Assembly: GCA_013368375.1 (NCBI GenBank)
Contig: JAACJP010000052.1
Coordinates: 62,001-126,000 of the forward strand
Length of the DNA stretch: 64,000 nucleotides
Direction: 5' to 3'
Source of the DNA: Tricholomella constricta
Taxonomy: Eukaryota; Basidiomycota; Agaricomycetes; Agaricales; Lyophyllaceae
The stretch's first letter is position 1; every line of letters begins with the position of its first letter. Both the position numbers and the translations under genes were made by a program. The notes under the pieces are model-generated. The model was not told where the DNA came from. It saw only the letters and a list, made by a program, of their open reading frames with translations, and made no database searches. Positions 57,740 to 64,000 of this stretch are shown one piece after another.

Positions 57740-58897
57740 CGAAAAATAAAATTTGAATCCGAATTGAAGTTCATCACGAGCGTTTAGCAGATCTATGAAA
57801 GGACCCCTCGCGAAAAGTAGGGTTAAGCAGTAGACCGGTGAGGCCCTGTTTTTACGGCATCACTGTCAGGTGATGAAAACATAGCCTATCCACACTGAGA
57901 TACTTCCTGGTAAGCGCCGGGCGTATAACAGAATGAGCGTGCCATGATACATACCTTAGGGATCATTCTGATGTAAGCTTTCCTGAGTCCACATTCGAGC
58001 AGCAATATTTCGGATGCAATCTTGATAAGAAAAGTTGCACCTTGCAGGACTGCCTCGATGTTCCATCCCACAAGTCAAATGAACGTCACGGCTGTCATTT
58101 TGACTGTCTATAACTCCAGGCCTCAAGTCTTTCTGGTTCAGTGTTCCAAGGATTGGTCACTTTCCGCCTCGAGCCAGCTCGAACTTTGATACCGGATAGC
58201 CGCCGTGGTGGAAGGAGTGTCTGAGAGGACGCCATTGGAGGCTCTTGGAATGCGGGAGAATAACGGTGCCTAAATGAGTTAGAAAGTAGCTACAATTTCG
58301 CGCCGATATCGACGTGATCAAGTAGCGGGAGGTGCGCATCTTGACTTCTCATCTTTGCAGGTGTTGTGTGCACACAAAACACAAACAAGTACATACCAAC
58401 AACGGCTACATGAAGGTGATCAATTACTCTCAAGTCATTACAAGCACATTCTCGTTGACCGCGCTCCGTCGATACGGCGGGAAACACCGTAGTGGGTTTT
58501 TTTCCTATCAACATCTACTTTAATAAAGGCGTGCAATGTGATACTAGGATCACACGCGTGCTGTCGTAAAACAAGTTTAGCACCTCTATGCACTGGTAGC
58601 ACCGCAGATCGATATAGTTCGGGTGCCGGTGTTGTACATTCGCAGTCCCGTTTTTGGCGTGCCTGCAGAAAGTCATGCATTCCAAATGCCCAGACTCTTC
58701 TGATCGACAAATGCGGATACATGTCATCGTGCGTTTCACGTACACGACTTATGCCTCAAGGCCTGTAGGTTGTTGCTTCAGAGTCCTCTGCCGGTGGATT
58801 TAACTAGCTTATTTCACCTCAGTACCCACTTTAGACCCTTTACCTGATATTAAGCTTATAGTATTGTGTTACCTCGAACAGTCTTCCCCATCCCACC
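57740..58897. other. Intergenic stretch without supported genes
   Basis: Short ORFs only. A Cys/His-bearing minus-strand frame near 58745-58560 (GHLECMTFCRHAKNGT...) does not fit the local zinc-finger pattern. This is the presumed promoter region of the PARP gene at 58898. Confidence 0.4.
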
Positions 58898-60492
58898 ATG
58901 ATGAAACGACTTTTACAGCCATCAACCGCATTATGCCAGGTAAAAACTCTGACGTGAAAATGGTCAAGCTGCACTTGACTGATATCAATCTCAGCATTGT
59001 CACCAGCGGCCTGTGTACTCCGATGGCGTCAAAACTCACTCCTACTGCGGCAAGACCTGCGCTAACAAGGCAGAGTTTTCGCAGAATGGATCAACGGCGC
59101 AGCTTTCGTCGTCCAACATGTGTGAGGTAGGTCCTTCCCGTATTCACATCTATTTGGGTAGTTCAGGCATCACAAATAGGTCTGTCAAGTACGGCCCAAA
59201 TATCAAGAACCGGGAAAGACTCATCCCTACTGCTCCAAAACTTGTGCGCGCAGTAGAGCTGGAAATATTTCTACCAACCCCAAAGCAGTTGGACCTCCGC
59301 CGAGTCGAACTCTCGGGATGTGCCATGTTGCCGGTTGTCCCAAGCAAGCCTTTAGGGACCGTGATGGCTCATTTGCAGACTTTTGTAGCAAGACCCATAG
59401 AAAGTGCGCCACTCCCCTCCCTATGCCCACTCGGACATAACCGAAGGTACACTTGGTTTTTTAACCTTCAGGCTTGGAGAAACAATCTGCCTCATGTGCC
59501 GCGCCGCACCCAAACTGGGAGAAACAAATTTCTGCGGTAAGACGTGCATGGACAACGCATACGCGAAGGGGCCGATGCTCCTCGAGGTCCTCAAGGGACA
59601 TGTGGCATTCAAGAGCGGTGCGTTCTTTCTTCTTTTTCTCCCATTTGCTTTCCTTTAATGATGTTATGGAACGACAGTGGCCGATCAATTCAAAGTTTCA
59701 TGGCGGCATCAAGACAAACGATGTCCCCCCGTGCGGCACGTGTACAAGGTCATCATGTCGCAGGTCTCCATGGAAGCTTACGAAGCCTACCGGTGAGCGA
59801 TCAGTGCTACCCTCTTTTTCTTTTTTGAGTGACCATGCATTCAGCGCAGAGGTTGAGGCGCGAGGGAAATTCACCGCGCAGAATCTGACCGAGGGTAATG
59901 AAAAAAGGCGTTGGCATGGTACAAAACGTAATTGCACTATCGGAGACAACGGTCGCACGACGCTTTGCAATGCGCGTCCCAAGGATTGCCCGATGTGCTC
60001 TATTATCCGGACCTCATTCACTCTGGATGCGTACGCATCGAATACATCCTGGGGAAGGCGAGTGTTTTCTTGGATGCAGGACGTGCTGCACAGTCTGACG
60101 ATTTGTATACAGGTTTGGACGGGGTATATATGCGTCCTCGACATCGTCGAAGTAAGTGGAATTCAAAGCGCAACCTAGGTCTCAAGTGACAATGTGAATT
60201 TTGCAGGTCCGACGACTACACAACGACCCTATGCTCTTCTAAGCTGACGGCGATATTTCTGAGCAAGGTTGTTGTCGGGAGAGGCCGCAAAATGAGCCGG
60301 GATGCGCCCAAACTGACCGACGCACCTCCTAATTATGATTCGGTGCGCATCTTTTCCCTTTACGTCCAATTTGCGTGTCGAACTCTGCGTTAGGTGCTCG
60401 CTGAGACGGGTGGAAGTCTCAACCACGACGAGTTGATTGTGTACACAAATGACGCTATCAGGCCCTCATTCCTTGTGATGTATGAGAAGTAG
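58898..60492 (+). CDS. Zinc-finger/PARP catalytic-domain protein (copy B)
   Basis: Predicted ADP-ribosyltransferase with N-terminal zinc modules, about 377 residues. Start ATGATG at 58898 in a good CACCATG context. Exons: 58898-58939, 59007-59126, 59180-59403, 59472-59617, 59678-59792, 59845-60057, 60113-60151, 60207-60342, 60394-60492; all in phase. Modules: RPVYSDGVKTHSYCGKTCA; VCQVRPKYQEPGKTHPYCSK; CHVAGCPKQAFRDRDGSFAD with FCSKTHRK; ICLMCRAAPKLGETNFCGKT. Catalytic part: KRRWHGTKRNCTIGD (His), CPMCSIIRTSFTL, RFGRGIYASSTSSKSDDYT (Tyr), LNHDELIVYTNDAIRPSFLV (Glu). The intron at 60058 uses a GC donor. This is the most complete member of the local family and probably reflects the ancestral layout. 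Confidence 0.75.
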
Positions 60493-61405
60493 TTTTTCCA
60501 TGTGTCAGATTTACATTTGTGTCTTCTCCATTCAACCGGGCTTAACGCACGTCTGACAGAAATTCTCCTTAGCCTCCCAGCCAATTCATACAAAGAACCA
60601 TACGTGGTGTGAGTAATCAAACCGACGACTTCTACTTCTAGAGTTGGACAAGCCCCTAACTCCTTTCAAATGTATGAATTGATACTCCTCGGATGTCACG
60701 TCTTGACATGCAACGTGCTTTATCTCAATTCTGGCAACTTGTAATACTAGTCTGCGCTGTGACTGTGGTCTTATTCTAATACAGATTCCGATCTGTCCTG
60801 CCAGGACAGAACTTGTAACCTCTTGTTACTAGGCTGATGCGTACGCGGATGAGCGTATACGCTCTTGTTGAACACATTTCGACCTCGTGCGATTCAAGGG
60901 CGGTGACACTAGAGTGGAAGTGACAGTCATACTAGTCAAAGACGTCCAGTTCAAAGTAAGGGTCGAACCACCGATCGGAACCTGATAGTATGCTCGTTCC
61001 TCGTGAAACGCGACCGTTCCCCGGGCCGGATGTTCAACTTCAAGTGGATGCGCTAAGCTAGCGTCCATAATCATTCAATCGACTGTCTTCAAAATCGTCT
61101 TTTTGGTTTGACAACGAGGTCTGAAGCAGGCTACAATTACCCCTAAGTAATTGACCATGTCAATCCTCAAAGAGCCCTGGAACCCACACTGCAGATCAAC
61201 GCCATCACCATCAAAGCGTGGAAAGGTCGTGCTCAAATGCTGCATCGAAGCTGTCATCAATAAGCACCTCGCTCATGGTTTGCGTCCCTGGATCGAATTA
61301 ATTTTCTTGGTCTCGAGCAGACAACAAGTTGACTTTATAAGGACTTTGAACCTTTGGACGGCGCTCTAACATAACCTGCAGTCTCCCCTTATCTCATCAC
61401 TTGAG
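60493..61405. other. Intergenic stretch without supported genes
   Basis: Short ORFs with no recognisable domain; nothing else seen apart from the presumed upstream region of the PARP gene at 61406. Confidence 0.4.
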
Positions 61406-62659
61406 ATGACTAGTACTTGTGGACAACACGCTGAACTTCAAGCGCACGATTATTATTTCAGTTTTGAACACTCTGGTCAGAATTTATATGACAGAGCTCG
61501 GCTTGTCGTTCTCCATGACCATGATCCATACTACCGACTCGGTGCGTCGTTTTTTAAATGTCTCTCACATACTAAGCTGTAAACTTGTGTAGTTAAAGAA
61601 AATTTCGAATGTACCTGGCAACACGCTAACAAGCCTAAGCCACCCGTATACGCCGTTCTCAAGATTTTGACTCCAGAATCCAGCCTCGCTGCCTACAGTG
61701 CATACAGGTCATTTTATTCCGAACTTTGTTACGAAGACCTCCATCTCCTAACTGCGGAATTATTTGCAGAGCAAGGGTGGCAGAAGACATCAACGACCCT
61801 TATACCCCAAATCAAGGAAACGAGGAGCTCCTCTTCCACGGCACGGATCGATTTTGTAGGATTGGGGAAAGTACCTCCCACCTTTGTCTTTGCGATCTTT
61901 CCCAGTGTCGACTGTGCTCCATTATTCGCCACTCCTTTAATCTCAAGGCCTCTGGTAAGTATCAAATTTACCAGAAACTTGATGCTGGGTTTGTCTTACA
62001 CATGTTCAAGGCGAGAAACATCCCTTCAGCAGGTGTGTGACTTTTCCGTCTGATTTGGGCTCTTGGCTCATACTTTTGTCGCGAGGTTTGGAAAGGGAAT
62101 ATACACCTCGTCGTGTTCGTCAAGTAAGTGAGCCTTTCATCTATCTCCTTCACACCTCTCACTCCCTGTGGAAGAAGCCGATGATTATTCTTGTACCACT
62201 ACCGCCCAAGGAGACGAGTTGGGGGTAATGCTAGTGTGCCGTGTGGTGGTCGGCAGGGCTTGGGTCAGAGAACACGACGCCCCAGAATTGACCGAGGCGC
62301 CATCAGGCTACCATTCTGAAAGTCCTTTCACTCCGTGATTTATGATGAGCCATGCTTATTTTCCACAGGTTATTGGAGTGCCCGGTAACAGGCTCAATTA
62401 CCCTGAGACTATTGTCTATGACGATGATGCTATTCGTCCTGCCTTTCTCGTTATGTATCGCCCTTTTGAGCAAGCTCGAGGCTCCGCAATTTCCCAACCC
62501 TTTCCTTTCCTTTCCCTTCCCCCTCCTTCTTCTCTCCTGCTCGATGAAACGCTTTCGGAGATAATGGCGAAAACCAAGGTGGTGTTTCGACAGGGAGTGA
62601 GAGAGGGGTTGAGAAGCCTGCCGTTGGAGGTGCGCTCCCACTTCTCCAGATTTCGTTGA
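61406..62659 (+). CDS. PARP catalytic-domain protein (copy C)
   Basis: Seven exons: 61406-61541, 61593-61707, 61770-61954, 62011-62032, 62086-62123, 62175-62317, 62369-62659; about 309 residues. It is collinear with copy A exon by exon: FSFEHSGQNLYDRARLVVLH, FECTWQHANKPKPPVYAVLK, EELLFHGTDRFCRIGES (His), CDLSQCRLCSIIRHSFNL, RFGKGIYTSSCSSKADDYS (Tyr), LNYPETIVYDDDAIRPAFLV (Glu). The C-terminal tail differs from copy A and is Pro/Ser-rich. As in copy A, the last intron seems to lack a GT donor (TCT|GAAAGT). A and C look like a recent duplication, with B in between as a more distant relative. Confidence 0.73.
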
Positions 62660-63909
62660 TTGAAACGGCGCTACTTTTACCGGAATTCCAAACTTTCTCG
62701 TCTTTCTGAGCTGTACGGATTGTTTTATTTTCCGTTCTATTGCGGTGCTTCCCTGCCAGTTCGTTATGGTCGCAGTCTCTGGTACATAGCCCCATCGCGC
62801 CTTAAGTACCTTGTATATTTCTGACAATCCCATGTCGACCATAAGGAATACTTCTGCGATATGATTCAACACTATTAACCCTGGTATGGTGCCCGCCTTA
62901 TGACATCTGTGCCCATGACCCTCAATTCTTCTGTTGCGTCCTTCAATCCTAAGCCAGATATCGGAGCGCTTTGCGTAGATGTGCTGGAGAATCTGCAGAG
63001 AGCTCGGTCTGTTTCGTCATCCGACCCTTAGCGAGTTGTGCAAAGTTTCATGAATACGTTTATGACCTCCACTCTTAAAAGTGTTGATCGGCCCCGCGTA
63101 CGTGCACGCGCTGCATCGGCCGCTTGGATTGCCTGTGCATGCTCCTTTCCCGGGACCATTCCGCAGAGTCCAAGGTTGGCTCCGCGGTTTGGAATGGGGT
63201 ATTTACCCTGTTTAACGTTCCTCATTCACCTCCCCAATCTTTATCGAGCAAAGATTATTATTACAGAGTTCAGGGTTGGCTCCGCGCATAGGCATAGGGG
63301 GCAGCAGGTGTGTCGTAAGCCAGGAGCTCAGGTAAACATTAGTACAAAGAGCGGGCGGCATGGTTATGAAGTGGGACGGGAGTGGCGGCCAGCGGCGGGA
63401 GAAGACGTGATCATATAGGCGGCCCGCGATGGAGTTGAGGGGAAGGCGAGGTGCGCCAGTGGATAGTCGTATGTATACATCCAGAGAACTGAAAATGAGA
63501 AATGAATGTGTGATGGTAGGTGATAGTGAACACGGAGCCAAGTCCAGTAGCCGGCAACTCCCGCCCCCGACCGATCGGGGCGTTCAAGTTCAAAACGTTC
63601 CGAGGAACGTCAGGAATCATTTATGTGCTGAGGCACACAAACTACCGCAATACTTAGTTTTGGGTCACTTTGCCATATAGGAGCTCTGGCCATTCCCTCA
63701 ATGAAACGTCCCGCAAGGCGACCTGGTTCATCGATGACACGAGGTGATCTGTATCAACTTCTCAGCCTCATTGTTTTCTGCCGTAGATACTATTATGCCC
63801 GCAGTGCATGATCTTCATACTTACCGGTTTCCAGATCGGTCGAGTTTAGCGCTGAAGCCCTACATGCACACCATGTCGGATTGACATATTTCGTACCTCT
63901 GGTTCGCTG
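62660..63909. other. Intergenic stretch without supported genes
   Basis: No domain-bearing ORF. A short motif GGTTGGCTCCGCG occurs at about 63174 and 63275. It ends in the promoter at 63910. Confidence 0.4.
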
Positions 63910-63917
63910 TATATAAA
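63910..63917 (+). promoter_or_regulatory. TATA box of a gene beyond the right edge
   Basis: TATATAAA, followed by pyrimidine-rich and TCAAGCTCAATCAACATCAA sequence to the window end. This resembles a basidiomycete core promoter and 5' leader on the plus strand. The gene itself is outside. Confidence 0.5.
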
Positions 63918-64000
63918 CGGTGCGCATTCCCTCGGTTACTTTATCGACACCCCTCGTACCTCGTACCTGATATCAAGCTCAATCAACATCAAGTCAGCCA

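Overview
The window looks like a repeat-rich chromosome segment of a mushroom-forming basidiomycete (Agaricomycetes). The signs are genes split by many 50-65 bp GT-AG introns, families expanded in that class (DUF6698, DUF6589, Plavaka-type transposases, zinc-finger/PARP proteins), and chromodomain Ty3/gypsy retrotransposons. The species cannot be named from the sequence.

Left edge (1-6060): two ordinary host genes. One is the 3' part of an FG-repeat nucleoporin of the Nup159 type (+). The other is a pICln-type methylosome/volume-regulation protein (-).

Centre (6625-43901): about 37 kb of nested insertions that can be peeled apart by target-site duplications (TSDs). The substrate is a head-to-head pair, a DUF6698 gene (-) and a Plavaka transposase gene (+), 129 bp apart. 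(1) A hAT element (8441-20312, TSD ATCCTCGC, TIR TAGTGATGCCG) sits in exon 2 of the DUF6698 gene. (2) Inside the hAT transposase gene sits a compact two-gene element (9245-16822, TSD ACCGGCAG, ends TAGTCT) encoding a RecQ-like helicase (+) and a DUF6589 protein (-); I do not recognise this as a described transposon. (3) Inside that helicase gene sits a 1.74 kb non-coding LTR element (9581-11322, TSD CACTC). (4) The Plavaka gene is split by a chromodomain gypsy element with Tf1-like self-priming features (23866-42725, TSD GTATC). (5) That element's integrase is split by a second, 12.6 kb gypsy element in the opposite orientation (28866-41495, TSD GGTCG), which has a second 1061-codon ORF after pol. 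Removing each insertion with one TSD copy brings the interrupted reading frame back in phase every time. The paired LTRs look identical by eye, so the whole stack is young.

Right part (43902-64000): gene-poor sequence holding a family of Cys-rich zinc-finger proteins with or without a C-terminal PARP-like catalytic domain. Three copies look intact (53877-55050, 58898-60492, 61406-62659, all +). One is decayed (51681-52849, -) and two are zinc-finger-only (46255-46982 and 55525-56593, -). A broken C-terminal fragment of trehalose phosphorylase lies at 48089-49828. The right edge carries a TATA-type promoter for a gene starting beyond the window.
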